Shown one piece after another: positions 54,062 through 62,569 of a stretch of 64,000 nt of DNA; the first letter of the stretch is position 1; the number at the start of each line of letters is the position of its first letter. The DNA comes from Mesobacillus jeotgali (lineage in GTDB: Bacteria > Bacillota > Bacilli > Bacillales > Cytobacillaceae), in contig NZ_FVZC01000008.1 in the NCBI RefSeq assembly GCF_900166585.1, forward strand, positions 496,001-560,000, written 5' to 3'. The translations under genes and the position numbers were made by a program. The notes under the pieces were generated by a model. It made no database searches. It saw nothing but the letters and a program-made list of their open reading frames with translations, and had not been told where the DNA came from.

Positions 54062-55036
54062 TTATTGGTCGAAGAAATTTTTGGGAGGAGAATAGGTTCG
54101 CCCTTTGTTTGTGCCGTTGTAAACCAAATTGAGGGAGGTCAGGATTCTATTTGCGGTGGTAGTAGAGTTAATGTTGGTGAGTTCGCGAAATTGCCTGTTT
54201 GTAATGAATGGTCCGTAGATCAGGAAATAATCCTTTAATGCCTGAATGTGGGCATCCTTTGAAGTGTTCCCGCAGTAGTTGCAAGTCCAATTCCCCTGGC
54301 GGTAGTCCATACCGAATGTCTCACACGATGGGCACTGCGCCCCCTGAATCATTTGGTCGAGAGGAAGGTTCATAGTTTTGTTATCAGGGATAAGTGGTTG
54401 GTGGGCTTTTATTAAATGTCTGGAGATTTTCTTCATATCATTTTTTGAGAGTATGGCCTTGGGATACTTTTGATAGACCTGAGGGATTTTGTAAGCCACA
54501 AATGATGACCTGAAAACTCGGTAGCTGACATCGGGATCATGGTCGGGGTTTTTAATCAGTGCCTGTGAGTTGCTGATAGCTACCAGGTATTCAACAGGTG
54601 GAGGATCAATATGGTGCTTTTTCAAGAAGGCTTTTAACTGAGATGCCTGAATTCTTGCCTGGAGGATGGGGTCGGAAAAAACTTCTTGGATATCGTTTTG
54701 CACTCGAATCAATTGATTGAATTCGGGAAGGAAAATGAGTGTTCCAGCGTAATTTTTGGAATCGATATTGAGGAGAAATTGTGGAGTGATGATGAGAGTA
54801 TCGAGTTGGAAGAAAGTATCGTTGATGGGAATTCTTAAATCCTGCAAAATCAGCATTTCAGAGTGGTCGATTTGTGATAAGTGATAATCCAGTGTCTTTT
54901 CACCCTTATACCCGGCTAATTTTCGATATAGTTTCTTCTCAAAGTCAGCTTTTCTGTAATCATCAGCAGGAAATCGCCTTACAATTGCCTCTAAAATCAT
55001 AATCTCCTTGGGAAATTCTCTTACTTTTCCTATCAA
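54062..55036 (-). CDS. NERD-domain protein with C-terminal zinc ribbon
   Basis: A 324-residue protein. The nuclease-related (NERD) domain spans about 35-150, with GEKTLDYHLSQI, ILQDLRIP, FQLDTLIITPQFLLNIDSKNYAG (the D...D/E-x-K core) and LKAFLKKHHI. The C-terminal part has a zinc ribbon CPSCETFGMDYRQ...CNYCG (about 235-255) and a short helical tail with an HTH-like NSTTTANRILTSL. NERD proteins are linked to DNA processing by homology, with no defined reaction. TTG start behind AAGGAGTG. It lies between his and yvcD, genes that are close neighbours in B. subtilis, next to a long repeat array. Probably a lineage-specific insertion. Confidence 0.82.
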   Translation of the reverse strand: MIGKVREFPKEIMILEAIVRRFPADDYRKADFEKKLYRKLAGYKGEKTLDYHLSQIDHSEMLILQDLRIPINDTFFQLDTLIITPQFLLNIDSKNYAGTLIFLPEFNQLIRVQNDIQEVFSDPILQARIQASQLKAFLKKHHIDPPPVEYLVAISNSQALIKNPDHDPDVSYRVFRSSFVAYKIPQVYQKYPKAILSKNDMKKISRHLIKAHQPLIPDNKTMNLPLDQMIQGAQCPSCETFGMDYRQGNWTCNYCGNTSKDAHIQALKDYFLIYGPFITNRQFRELTNINSTTTANRILTSLNLVYNGTNKGRTYSPPKNFFDQ

Positions 55037-55117
55037 ATGCTATCACTCCTTAAAAATTGTACTGTTTTATTCGCCTTTAATATAGAAAATACCTTCTTTT
55101 AAATTTAACATTATTGG

Positions 55118-55945
55118 CGGAACTAGCAAGAACTCCAAAGAAAAATTACCTGTTTTAAAAAACCCCCGCTGCACTTTATTGGCGAAAAATAAAATATATC
55201 AACCACATTTTGAAATATATCAGTCGATTTTGGATTTTATCGACCACATTCAGAGATATATCGCCCACTTTTCGAATTATATCGACCACATCGAAAAAAT
55301 GCCGGATCACTTATCGCAATAGTGAAGCACATTACGAAAACTAGCAATACCTCCAAAGAAAAATTACCTGTTTTAAAAAACCCCGCTGCACTTTATTGGC
55401 GAAAAATAAAATATATCAACCACATTTTAAAATATATCAGTCGATTTTGGATTTTATCGACCACCTTCAGAGATATATCGCCCACTTTTCGAATTATATC
55501 AACCGCATCAAAAAAATGCCGGATCACTTGCTTATCGCAATAGTGAAGCACATTACGAATACTAGCAATACCTCCAAAGAAAAATCACCTGTTTTATAAC
55601 CCCCGCTGCACTTTATTGGCGAAAATAAACTATATCAACCACATTTTAAAATATATCAGTCGATTTTGATTTTATCGACCACATTCAGAGATATATCGCC
55701 CACTTTTCGAATTATATCGACCACATCGAAAAAATGCCGGATCACTTATCGCAATAGTGAAGCAAAAAATAGCAATACCTCCAAAGAAAAATCACCTGTT
55801 TTAAAACCCCCGCTGCACTTTATTGGCGAAAAATAAAATATATCAACCACATTTTAAAATATATCAGTCGATTTTGGATTTTATCGACCACATTCAGAGA
55901 TATATCGCCCACTTTTCGAATTATATCGACCACATCGATCCACCC
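55118..55945. repeat. Four tandem 207-221 bp units, each a reverse copy of the TCGATATAT composite array
   Basis: The landmark CTCCAAAG occurs at 55133, 55351, 55572 and 55779. Each unit reads: CTCCAAAGAAAAATTACC, CCCGCTGCACTTTATTGGCG, then periodic TATC cores (in the first unit at 55197, 55218, 55238, 55259 and 55280, steps 21, 20, 21, 21), then TGCCGGATCAC and a short tail. Reverse-complemented, the variant order and the closing TTTTCGCCAATAAA are those of the arrays at 8.8 and 46 kb. The units are over 90% alike by eye, with small indels (GCTT, GGATT). From 55946 to 56132 is the yvcD promoter region. Confidence 0.92.
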
Positions 55946-56132
55946 ACCGGCCACACGTCAAACAACTTCTCCCCAACTACCCACAATTTAAAATCCACAC
56001 CTTCTCGAATCCTCTGTCCGTATGTTATACTACATTAGTTAAAGTTGCTTCGATAAAACACTGTATGTGTATTTCTATACAAACATAAGGTTCTAAACAA
56101 ATAGTTTTACAAAATTACTTACGGAGGATCAC

Positions 56133-57641
56133 ATGGGAAAAGACTCTAAAGCAATGAAGCAAAAAGGCCAATTGCTGTCATTCGTTCCAACTGGCGAGTA
56201 TTATTTCGCCAAAGGGGTCAAGGCTTTCCACAGGCGGGATCTGAAGAAGGCTGAGAAGTATTTCCAGCGTGCGATGCATCTTGAGCCGGGCGAGCCGATG
56301 ATTGTTTGCCAGCTGGCGATTGTGCAGTCGGAGTTGGGTGAGTATCAGCAGTCAAACCGCCTTTTGCACTTGGTCCTCGAAGAACTGGATGAAAACATGG
56401 CTGAATGCCATTACTTTCTGGCCAATAACTACGCTCATTTGGGCTTGTTCCGAGATGCGTTCAGGCATGCGAATTTGTACCTTGAATTGAATGAAGACGG
56501 CGAGTTTGCGGAGGACGCGAACGATCTTCTTGAGCTTTTGACTATGGAAGCGGAAGAAATGGATGAGGATTTTTACGAAGAGGATGACCTGATCGTCAAG
56601 CAGGAGGAAGCGAGAAATCATCTTGAATCTGGTGAGTTTCCTCGGGCGATTGAGATTTTCCAGGAGGTCGTTGAAGAGTACCCGGAATATTGGTCGGCAT
56701 ACAACAACCTCGCGCTGGCGTATTTTTATCTCGGGGAAACGATAAAAGCCCGTGATATCCTGAACGATGTTCTTGAGCGCAATCCGGGGAACCTGCACGC
56801 GCTGTGTAATGCTCTTGTTTTCGCGCATTACCAGGGGGAAGAGAAGGAAGGCCAGGATCTTAAGGACTCTCTTGAAAAAATCCATCCAATCCACGTTGAG
56901 CATCAGTTCAAGCTGGGCGCCACGTTTGCGCTTGTCGGCGAGTACGAACTTGCTTATCGCTGGCTGAAGAAACTGCAAAAGTCTGGTTTTGAAGGCGACG
57001 GTGCTTTCTTTTACTGGCTGGCGCATGCATCCCATTTTACCGGCCGGGAAAATACAGCAAAATCAGCCTGGAAAAAGGTCCTTGAGTTCAATCCTGAAAA
57101 AGACGGAATGGAACCATGGGCGGAAAAATCCGGCGTAAAGTTTGAGGCACAGGTTTCAGTCATCCTTAGCCAGCTGAACAGCGACTATCCTGAGGAACGC
57201 CTTTTTGCATTATTCCTTACATCTGTATCCGCCAAGAAGAAGGAAATTCTCGCAGCGGAGAAATCGACGGATAAAATGACGGAGATGGAAAAATCATACC
57301 TTGCATTTGTAACTTCCGGGAAGCTTGTCAGCAGGAAAGAGGAAGTCAAGGGCGCGCATGAAACGGCGAAGTTATTGTACGACCATCATCAGCCGATTGG
57401 CAAAAATGAAGCCGGCGTCTACATTATGTGGTTTTCGGTATTCGAGCAGGCAGCAAAGGCAGGCTACGATTTTAAAAACAAGAAAGCATGGGCGGCCGCG
57501 GTGGATTACCTCTGGGATAAACTGAGGAATATCCAGACTACAAAAGCAGCAGTCGCGAAAAAATACGGATTGTCTGTATCCACGCTATCCAAATATATCA
57601 ATATGGCAAGCGAGTTTCTTCACGAAGAAGACAGCATCTAA
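56133..57641 (+). CDS. yvcD: Tetratricopeptide-repeat protein YvcD
   Basis: A 502-residue cytoplasmic protein. TPR units are clear at about 24-60 (AKGVKAFHRRDLKKAEKYFQRAMHLEPG), 60-95, 155-190 (EARNHLESGEFPRAIEIFQEVVEEYP) and 190-225 (AYNNLALAYFYLGETIKARDILNDVLERNP). An acidic linker (MEAEEMDEDFYEEDDL) lies between the two pairs, and the C-terminus ends in an HTH-like segment (AVAKKYGLSVSTLSKYINMAS). It matches the B. subtilis gene that follows the his operon. Role unknown; TPRs suggest a partner protein. ATG start behind ACGGAGGATC. Confidence 0.87.
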   Translation: MGKDSKAMKQKGQLLSFVPTGEYYFAKGVKAFHRRDLKKAEKYFQRAMHLEPGEPMIVCQLAIVQSELGEYQQSNRLLHLVLEELDENMAECHYFLANNYAHLGLFRDAFRHANLYLELNEDGEFAEDANDLLELLTMEAEEMDEDFYEEDDLIVKQEEARNHLESGEFPRAIEIFQEVVEEYPEYWSAYNNLALAYFYLGETIKARDILNDVLERNPGNLHALCNALVFAHYQGEEKEGQDLKDSLEKIHPIHVEHQFKLGATFALVGEYELAYRWLKKLQKSGFEGDGAFFYWLAHASHFTGRENTAKSAWKKVLEFNPEKDGMEPWAEKSGVKFEAQVSVILSQLNSDYPEERLFALFLTSVSAKKKEILAAEKSTDKMTEMEKSYLAFVTSGKLVSRKEEVKGAHETAKLLYDHHQPIGKNEAGVYIMWFSVFEQAAKAGYDFKNKKAWAAAVDYLWDKLRNIQTTKAAVAKKYGLSVSTLSKYINMASEFLHEEDSI

Positions 57642-57648
57642 TCTTAAG

Positions 57649-57686
57649 GCTAACCGATCTATTTATATAGAAGGGTTAGCTTTTTT
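57649..57686 (+). terminator. Terminator of yvcD; its 3' arm seeds the following repeat array
   Basis: GCTAACC / GGTTAGC stem with a 17-nt loop, then TTTTTT. The 3' arm plus T run (GGTTAGCTTTTTT) recurs in the next repeat units. Confidence 0.83.
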
Positions 57687-57900
57687 AATGCAAAAAGAGT
57701 GATTGCAAGGAAATAGGTTAGCTTTTTTAATGCAAAAAGAGTGATTGCAAGGAAATAGGTTAGCTTTTTAATGCAAAAAGTGGATTGCAAGGGGATGGTA
57801 GTAGCTTTTTTAAATGCAAAAATCGTGATCGCGATGTGATAGAAGTCGCTTTTTGAAATGTTAAAAGTCAGATTGGGAGTAGAATAGTTAGCCCTTTTTA
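57674..57900. repeat. 42-bp tandem repeat array (GGTTAGCTTTTTTAATGC type)
   Basis: About five units of 41-44 bp: GGTTAGCTTTTTTAATGC, AAAAAGAGTGATTGCAAGG, AAATA, with the first two identical and the later ones decaying (TAGTAGCTTTTTTAAATGC, AAGTCGCTTTTTGAAATG, TAGTTAGCCCTTTTTAAA). 42 bp is twice the 21-bp period of the other arrays. The array separates the convergent yvcD and thiF. Confidence 0.88.
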
Positions 57901-57935
57901 AAAGTGAGATGAATTGTTGTCGGGAATTGAATTCA

Positions 57936-57973
57936 AAAAAGTCATTGCCAGCCCCTGGCAATGACTTTTTTTA
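57936..57973. terminator. Bidirectional terminator between yvcD array and thiF
   Basis: A perfect 11-bp stem AGTCATTGCCA / TGGCAATGACT with a 5-nt loop, flanked by A6 on the left and T7 on the right. It serves the thi operon on the minus strand. Confidence 0.93.
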
Positions 57974-57976
57974 AAA

Positions 57977-58996
57977 TTAGCCCAGATAGCGATGATAAAG
58001 TGTTTTTGCTTCGGAAATGTCTTTGATTCCATGTACGAAAACTCTTCCATCCTTAAAAACTACCAACCTTGCGGAGCCGACCTGAAATGAAAGCAGATAT
58101 GGATTGCGATTGGTTTTGAATCCTTGTCCTGCCAGGGTCTTCTCTAAATGGTCGAGATTCCTTGTCTGGATTGTCCCCGGCCTGATTTGGACTGTATCCC
58201 TTCCGCAAAGCACGGCTGCCTTGGTCTGGTTATCATATGATAGAAATGGATAAGTCTGTTCTTCTCCGCAGGAAGGGCAGGATGCTTTTTTCATGGAGGA
58301 GACGTTGATGGTTCGAAACTGGTTTTTCCATAGATCGAATGAGACAAGTTTGCAGTTCAGAGAATCGAGGTCATCTGTCAATATCTTTAGCGCTTCTGCT
58401 GATTGATGGGCGGCTACCATATGAATGGCAGGCTGTATCACCCCTACGGTATCACAGGTGATTCCTCCCAATGGCATTGACTCCAATAAGCAGTTCAAGC
58501 AGGGTGTAGTCCCAGGCAGTATCGTAAAACTGAGGCCATAGCTGCCGACACAGCCTCCGTAAATCCAGGCTATTCTATGTTTTTGCGATATATCGTTGAT
58601 CATCAGGCGAATGTCAAAATTATCAGTACCGTCAATGATCAAATCTACACCCTTGATTAACTGTTCCAGTTCCTGGGCTCCGACATCAGTTATATGGGGG
58701 ATGATTTCGACATCCGAATTAATGGCCTTTAACCTTCTGGATGCTGCCACTGCTTTTGGCATTCTTTCCAGAGCATCCGCTTCACAATAGAGCTGCTGCC
58801 GCTGAAGATTGCTCCATTCTACATAATCCCTGTCAGCAATGGTCAGTTTTCCAATTCCAGCCCTGGCAAGAAGCTCTGCATTTGCGGACCCAAGAGCACC
58901 TGCACCGATGATTAAAACATGCTTGGTATGAAGTCTTTTCTGGCCTTCTTTGCCGATTGGTGCAAATAATTCCTGGCGGGAGTACCGGCTGGTCAA
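57977..58996 (-). CDS. thiF: ThiF-type sulfur carrier adenylyltransferase
   Basis: A 339-residue E1-like enzyme. The nucleotide-binding [17 protein letters not shown] is at about 31-47. Then come [29 protein letters not shown] and zinc cysteines in PCLNCLLES and CPSCGEE. A C-terminal extension (about 260-339) follows the catalytic core, as in Bacillus ThiF/MoeB-like proteins. It adenylates the ThiS C-terminus for sulfur transfer. TTG start behind AAGGGAAG, overlapping the thiG stop by 4 bp (TTGA). Last gene of the thi operon. thiD is not found next to it. Confidence 0.9.
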   Translation of the reverse strand: MTSRYSRQELFAPIGKEGQKRLHTKHVLIIGAGALGSANAELLARAGIGKLTIADRDYVEWSNLQRQQLYCEADALERMPKAVAASRRLKAINSDVEIIPHITDVGAQELEQLIKGVDLIIDGTDNFDIRLMINDISQKHRIAWIYGGCVGSYGLSFTILPGTTPCLNCLLESMPLGGITCDTVGVIQPAIHMVAAHQSAEALKILTDDLDSLNCKLVSFDLWKNQFRTINVSSMKKASCPSCGEEQTYPFLSYDNQTKAAVLCGRDTVQIRPGTIQTRNLDHLEKTLAGQGFKTNRNPYLLSFQVGSARLVVFKDGRVFVHGIKDISEAKTLYHRYLG

Positions 58997-59760
58997 CTAA
59001 AGATCTTCCCTTCAACAGGACTGCTTGCGGCAGCGTATTGCCTTTTTGCCATTCTTCCTGCTTCAAAGCCCAATCTCCCCGCATCCACTGCCAGCTTCAT
59101 CGCCTTTGCCATTTTTACTGGATCCTTTGCAGAAGATACGGCGGTATTCAACAGGACACCATCTGCTCCCAGTTCCATGGAAGCAGCTGCATCTGCTGGA
59201 CTGCCAATCCCGGCATCGACAATTACCGGTACTGTTGCCTGCTCAATGATGAATTTCAGATAAAGTGGGTTGATGATTCCCTGTCCTGAGCCGATTGGCG
59301 AAGCGCAAGGCATGACGGCATGGCAGCCGAGTTCCTGCAGCTTCCTTGCCAGAACAACATCGTCCGAGGTATAAGGAAGTACGATAAACCCTTCATTTAA
59401 AAGAATTTCTGAAGCCCTTAGAGTTTCTACAGGATCAGGGAGAAGTGTTTTGTCACAGCCGATGACCTCAACTTTCACCATGTCACAGAGTCCCGAGGCT
59501 TTGGAGAGTCTCGCAATCCGGACAGCTTCCTCTGCGGTCTTTGCTCCGGCCGTGTTTGGTAGGAGTTTGTATTTCTTTAAATCTAGCTGTTCGAGAAAAT
59601 TGGGCTGGCTTGCTTCGAATATATTCATGCGCCGAACTGCAAAAGTAAGCACCTCTGTGCCGGATTCCTCTACAGCTTTCCTTTGGATATCAAAGTCAGG
59701 GTATTTCCCGGTTCCCAGCAATAAACGGGAGTTAAATTCATATGGTCCGATTTTTAGCAT
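58993..59760 (-). CDS. thiG: Thiazole synthase
   Basis: A 255-residue TIM-barrel enzyme forming the thiamin thiazole from DXP, dehydroglycine and ThiS thiocarboxylate. The Schiff-base lysine is in [11 protein letters not shown]. Motifs [41 protein letters not shown] and [15 protein letters not shown] are typical. Of two nearby ATGs, the second (59760, MLKIGPYEF) has the better spacing from AGGAGG. The first (59766) overlaps the thiS stop. Confidence 0.95.
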   Translation of the reverse strand: MLKIGPYEFNSRLLLGTGKYPDFDIQRKAVEESGTEVLTFAVRRMNIFEASQPNFLEQLDLKKYKLLPNTAGAKTAEEAVRIARLSKASGLCDMVKVEVIGCDKTLLPDPVETLRASEILLNEGFIVLPYTSDDVVLARKLQELGCHAVMPCASPIGSGQGIINPLYLKFIIEQATVPVIVDAGIGSPADAAASMELGADGVLLNTAVSSAKDPVKMAKAMKLAVDAGRLGFEAGRMAKRQYAAASSPVEGKIFS

Positions 59761-59762
59761 GA

Positions 59763-59966
59763 TCATCCGCCTCCTACAAAATGTACGATTTCAATCCGGT
59801 CACCAGCAGAGAGTATTGTATCCTGATGCGTGCTTTTTTCTAGAATTGCTTCATTCAATTCGACGATTAACACTTTGTCTTCAAGTTGAAAATAGTTTAA
59901 TAGGGCAGCGGCTGTTTTAATATCATCTGGAATATTAATAGCTTCCCCGTTTATGATAAGCTCCAT
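59763..59966 (-). CDS. thiS: Sulfur carrier protein ThiS
   Basis: A 67-residue ubiquitin-like protein ending in the required Gly-Gly (HFVGGG). ThiF adenylates this C-terminus, which then carries sulfide to Thi[14 protein letters not shown] and VAVELNE-like [11 protein letters not shown] fit the family. The ATG at 59966 is chosen from spacing to AAAGGAG. An ATG two codons earlier is possible. Located between thiO and thiG. Confidence 0.93.
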   Translation of the reverse strand: MELIINGEAINIPDDIKTAAALLNYFQLEDKVLIVELNEAILEKSTHQDTILSAGDRIEIVHFVGGG

Positions 59967-59979
59967 GTTCATTCTCCTT

Positions 59980-61101
59980 TCATGCGCTTACGCTGCTGTT
60001 TATGCGTGACAGCCGGAAGGGCCCTGAATCCTTTGATTTCCCGTCCATCAAATCAGCAATCAATTCCCCGGTAGCTGGCGACAGTAAAATTCCATTCCGG
60101 AAATGACCGGCTGCAATATATAAGTTACGGCATGATGGGTGCTCTCCGAGAAAAGGCAAGCCATCTTTAGAAAGCGGGCGAATCCCAGACCAGGCACGTT
60201 CCAGTTCGGATTCGCCGATTCCCGGCACAAGGCGCTTGGCTTTTTCCATAAGTGAGGAGATTCCATCCACTGTCACTCTCTCATCAAAAGTGTCTGGTTT
60301 GACGGTCGCCCCGATAATAAGCCTCCCGGATTTCTTAGGAACGATATAGCATCCATGAGAGAACACCGTTCCTTTAATAAGCGGCTTATTTGTCAGCACC
60401 GATAAACATTCTCCTTTTACAGGGGAAATCGGGAGGGTAAGGCCGGTTTTCTCTATTAAAAAGGGACTCCACGCGCCTGTGGCAATGACAATTGACTCTG
60501 CATACATAGGACCCAAATCCGTTTGGATCCCATGTGCTTTCTCATTACCAAGAATCAAATCATTAACATTCGTAAACTCGTAAAATTCCGCTCCGTTCAA
60601 CATGGCTGCTTTAGCGAAGGCAATGGTCAACTCCCGCGCATCCACCTGACCGTCATTCGGAATAAACATTGCTCCGATCAGGCTGCTTGATACATGAGGC
60701 TCTTGTTCCATTAATTCTTGGAACGAGACCCATTTTGCTGTTTCGCCAGATTTTGTCTGAAACTCAATCAACTTCTTTAATTCTATTGCTTCCTTTTCAG
60801 TTGCAGCGACCCTGTACATGCCTCTATTCTGTAATCCGATATGGACGCCCGTAAGCTCTTCAAGCTCCCTTGCCAATTCAGGGAACATGGCACGGCTTTT
60901 TCTTGCAAACTCGAACAGTGGTCCATCGTCGGTAAGTTCTGTTTGGGCTCCAAGCATCCCGGCTGCAGCGCCTGATGCTTTATCAGCCAGACGTCCTTTT
61001 TCTATGACGGCGACACTTCTGCCTCGTTTTGCTAATTGATAGGCAATCGAACAGCCATTGATGCCGCCGCCAATTACGATAGCATCATAGGTCTTTTTCA
61101 T
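59980..61101 (-). CDS. thiO: Glycine oxidase ThiO
   Basis: A 373-residue FAD-dependent amine oxidase supplying dehydroglycine for thiazole synthesis. The dinucleotide motif DAIVIGGGINGCSIAYQLAKRG and GRLADKASGAAAGMLGAQTE are at the N-terminus. PVKGECLSVL and YIVPKKSGRLIIGATVKPD follow, with AWSGIRPLSKDGLPFLGEHP and GHFRNGILLSPATGE near the end. The ATG at 61101 lies behind AAGGAGGTG. It overlaps tenI by 17 bp. Confidence 0.94.
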   Translation of the reverse strand: MKKTYDAIVIGGGINGCSIAYQLAKRGRSVAVIEKGRLADKASGAAAGMLGAQTELTDDGPLFEFARKSRAMFPELARELEELTGVHIGLQNRGMYRVAATEKEAIELKKLIEFQTKSGETAKWVSFQELMEQEPHVSSSLIGAMFIPNDGQVDARELTIAFAKAAMLNGAEFYEFTNVNDLILGNEKAHGIQTDLGPMYAESIVIATGAWSPFLIEKTGLTLPISPVKGECLSVLTNKPLIKGTVFSHGCYIVPKKSGRLIIGATVKPDTFDERVTVDGISSLMEKAKRLVPGIGESELERAWSGIRPLSKDGLPFLGEHPSCRNLYIAAGHFRNGILLSPATGELIADLMDGKSKDSGPFRLSRINSSVSA

Positions 61102-61711
61102 TAAAACCACCTCCTTGATGGATTATTTGTGAATAGCATTCAGCAGCATGGCAGGGATCTTCTGCATGAAGAATCCCTGACATCACTGCAGCCCCATCTG
61201 CTCCGGCCGATGAGGCCAATTCGACGTTTTCAGGCTTAATGCCGCCTATGACAATGACCGGAACCTCTACAATTTCTTTTATCGATTCCAGTTCGTGAAG
61301 ACCTTTCCCCGGGAGTCCCTCTTTGGAAGGAGTCTCAAAAATATGCCCATAAAGAAGGAAGTCCGCACCCCCGTTTACTGCTTCAAGAGCATCATTATAG
61401 GAATGAACCGAACAGCCAGCTGTAATCCCCGGGAAGTGTTGTTTGACAAGGTTGACTGGAAGGCTGTGATATGCGAGCTGGACACAGGTGTTATAGGACC
61501 AGGCGATATCTGCTCGATCATTGACGACTATTTTTCCGGAAGGTATCCCTTTATTTATAAGCATTTCGACTCCAGCGGCAATCTCCTTTGCAGTGAGCTG
61601 TTTTTCGCGCAAATGAAATCTGTCGACGAATGGGTTGATTTTACCGGCAATGTCGGCAAATTCTTTCAATGGAAGCTTTCCGTCTGATATGACATGCAAT
61701 TGTTTCTTCAT
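61085..61711 (-). CDS. tenI: Thiazole tautomerase TenI
   Basis: A 208-residue ThiE-like TIM barrel. FHLREKQLTAKEI, IVVNDRADIA, GCSVHSYNDALEAVNGGADFLLYGHIFETPSK and PVIVIGGIKPENV agree with TenI, which aromatises the thiazole tautomer. Gene context (tenI-thiO-thiS-thiG-thiF as in B. subtilis) distinguishes it from ThiE. ATG start behind GAGAAAGGTG. It lies 57 bp after the ECF transporter gene. Confidence 0.88.
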   Translation of the reverse strand: MKKQLHVISDGKLPLKEFADIAGKINPFVDRFHLREKQLTAKEIAAGVEMLINKGIPSGKIVVNDRADIAWSYNTCVQLAYHSLPVNLVKQHFPGITAGCSVHSYNDALEAVNGGADFLLYGHIFETPSKEGLPGKGLHELESIKEIVEVPVIVIGGIKPENVELASSAGADGAAVMSGILHAEDPCHAAECYSQIIHQGGGFNEKDL

Positions 61712-61768
61712 GTATTACACCTTTCTCCGTGAGTACAACGACTACCCATTAAAACAGCAGCGCCCGTA

Positions 61769-62569
61769 TTATAGTGACCGGACATCGACAGCAGGGAAAA
61801 GCGGATAATGCCCGGAAATATAAAAGACAAGCGAAAAAAATATTGCGAAATAGGCTATGAAAATCAAGTCGTACCTTGAAAAGCCTGTCTGATAATAATA
61901 GGTCCGCTTGGTGCGGTCCGAGAACCGCTTTGCTTCCATTGCCACCGCAATCCTGTATGCTCGGCGGATGCTCTGGGAAAGCAGCGGAATCGAATAGCCT
62001 TTGATTGATGACAAAATTCCTCTGACAGTAAAGGTATTCTGGATTCCTCTAATTGTCCTTGCATACCTTATAGTGGCCAGTTCTTCGATCATGATTGGAA
62101 TCAACCGGATACCTGCCATGAAGCTGTATGCATATTTGGGGTTCAGCTTCAGCTGCTGCATCAAAGAATAGAAAAGCAGGACCTGACTGGTTGTCAGGGC
62201 AAAGGTGAGACCAAGCATGGCATAAATGAATGCCCTGAATCCAAGGTGAATTCCCCTGTAAAGACTTTCCTCAGTAATATGGATCAAGCCCCATTTGAAT
62301 AGCGTCAATTCCCCTTTCCCGAACAGGATCATCGACGAAGAGGTCGATAGGAAAATCAGCAGGAAAGGGATAGAGAAAAGCATAATCGTTCTGACGGGGT
62401 GGCCTGTGAAAAAGAGAAACAATATGGCAGGTCCAAATGCAAAGAGGACCATCGTGTTCAGGTTATGGATGAACAGAACCACAACAAAAAGACAGGCAAG
62501 CACCATTAGTTTCACACTGGGGTTGATTCTATGAAGCCAGGTCACTTTCTTGTCAAATTGAATATGCAT
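61769..62569 (-). CDS. ykoC: ECF transporter transmembrane subunit (YkoC/EcfT-like)
   Basis: A 266-residue CbiQ/EcfT family protein with five to six helices. The cytoplasmic coupling motifs are ARTIRGIQ and MEAKRFSDRTKR (the A-R-G / A-x-x-R-x signatures). It couples the ATPases to a substrate-binding S subunit. Location in a thiamin operon and pairing with a double ATPase point to the YkoEDC hydroxymethylpyrimidine/thiamin system. The S subunit gene is not in view. ATG start behind GGAGG. It overlaps the ATPase gene by 17 bp. Confidence 0.86.
   Translation of the reverse strand: MHIQFDKKVTWLHRINPSVKLMVLACLFVVVLFIHNLNTMVLFAFGPAILFLFFTGHPVRTIMLFSIPFLLIFLSTSSSMILFGKGELTLFKWGLIHITEESLYRGIHLGFRAFIYAMLGLTFALTTSQVLLFYSLMQQLKLNPKYAYSFMAGIRLIPIMIEELATIRYARTIRGIQNTFTVRGILSSIKGYSIPLLSQSIRRAYRIAVAMEAKRFSDRTKRTYYYQTGFSRYDLIFIAYFAIFFSLVFYISGHYPLFPAVDVRSL

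Noticed and set aside
55322..56038. Plus-strand frames in the 55 kb array (KIYQPHFKIYQSIL pattern)
   Set aside because: These are by-products of the 20-21 bp repeats. There is no ribosome binding site, the 20-bp steps and indels shift the frame between units, and the same element elsewhere has no open frame.
321..57900. Intergenic arrays as CRISPR loci
   Set aside because: There is no alternation of constant repeats with unique spacers of similar length, units are degenerate and contiguous, and no cas genes are present.
57659..57961. 100-codon minus-strand frame with repeated FALKKLTYFLAIT
   Set aside because: It is a reading of the 42-bp repeat array and has no start signals.
61712..61768. 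TPP riboswitch before tenI
   Set aside because: The 57-bp gap is too short and lacks the thi-box. The operon appears to start with the ykoD-type gene beyond the window.
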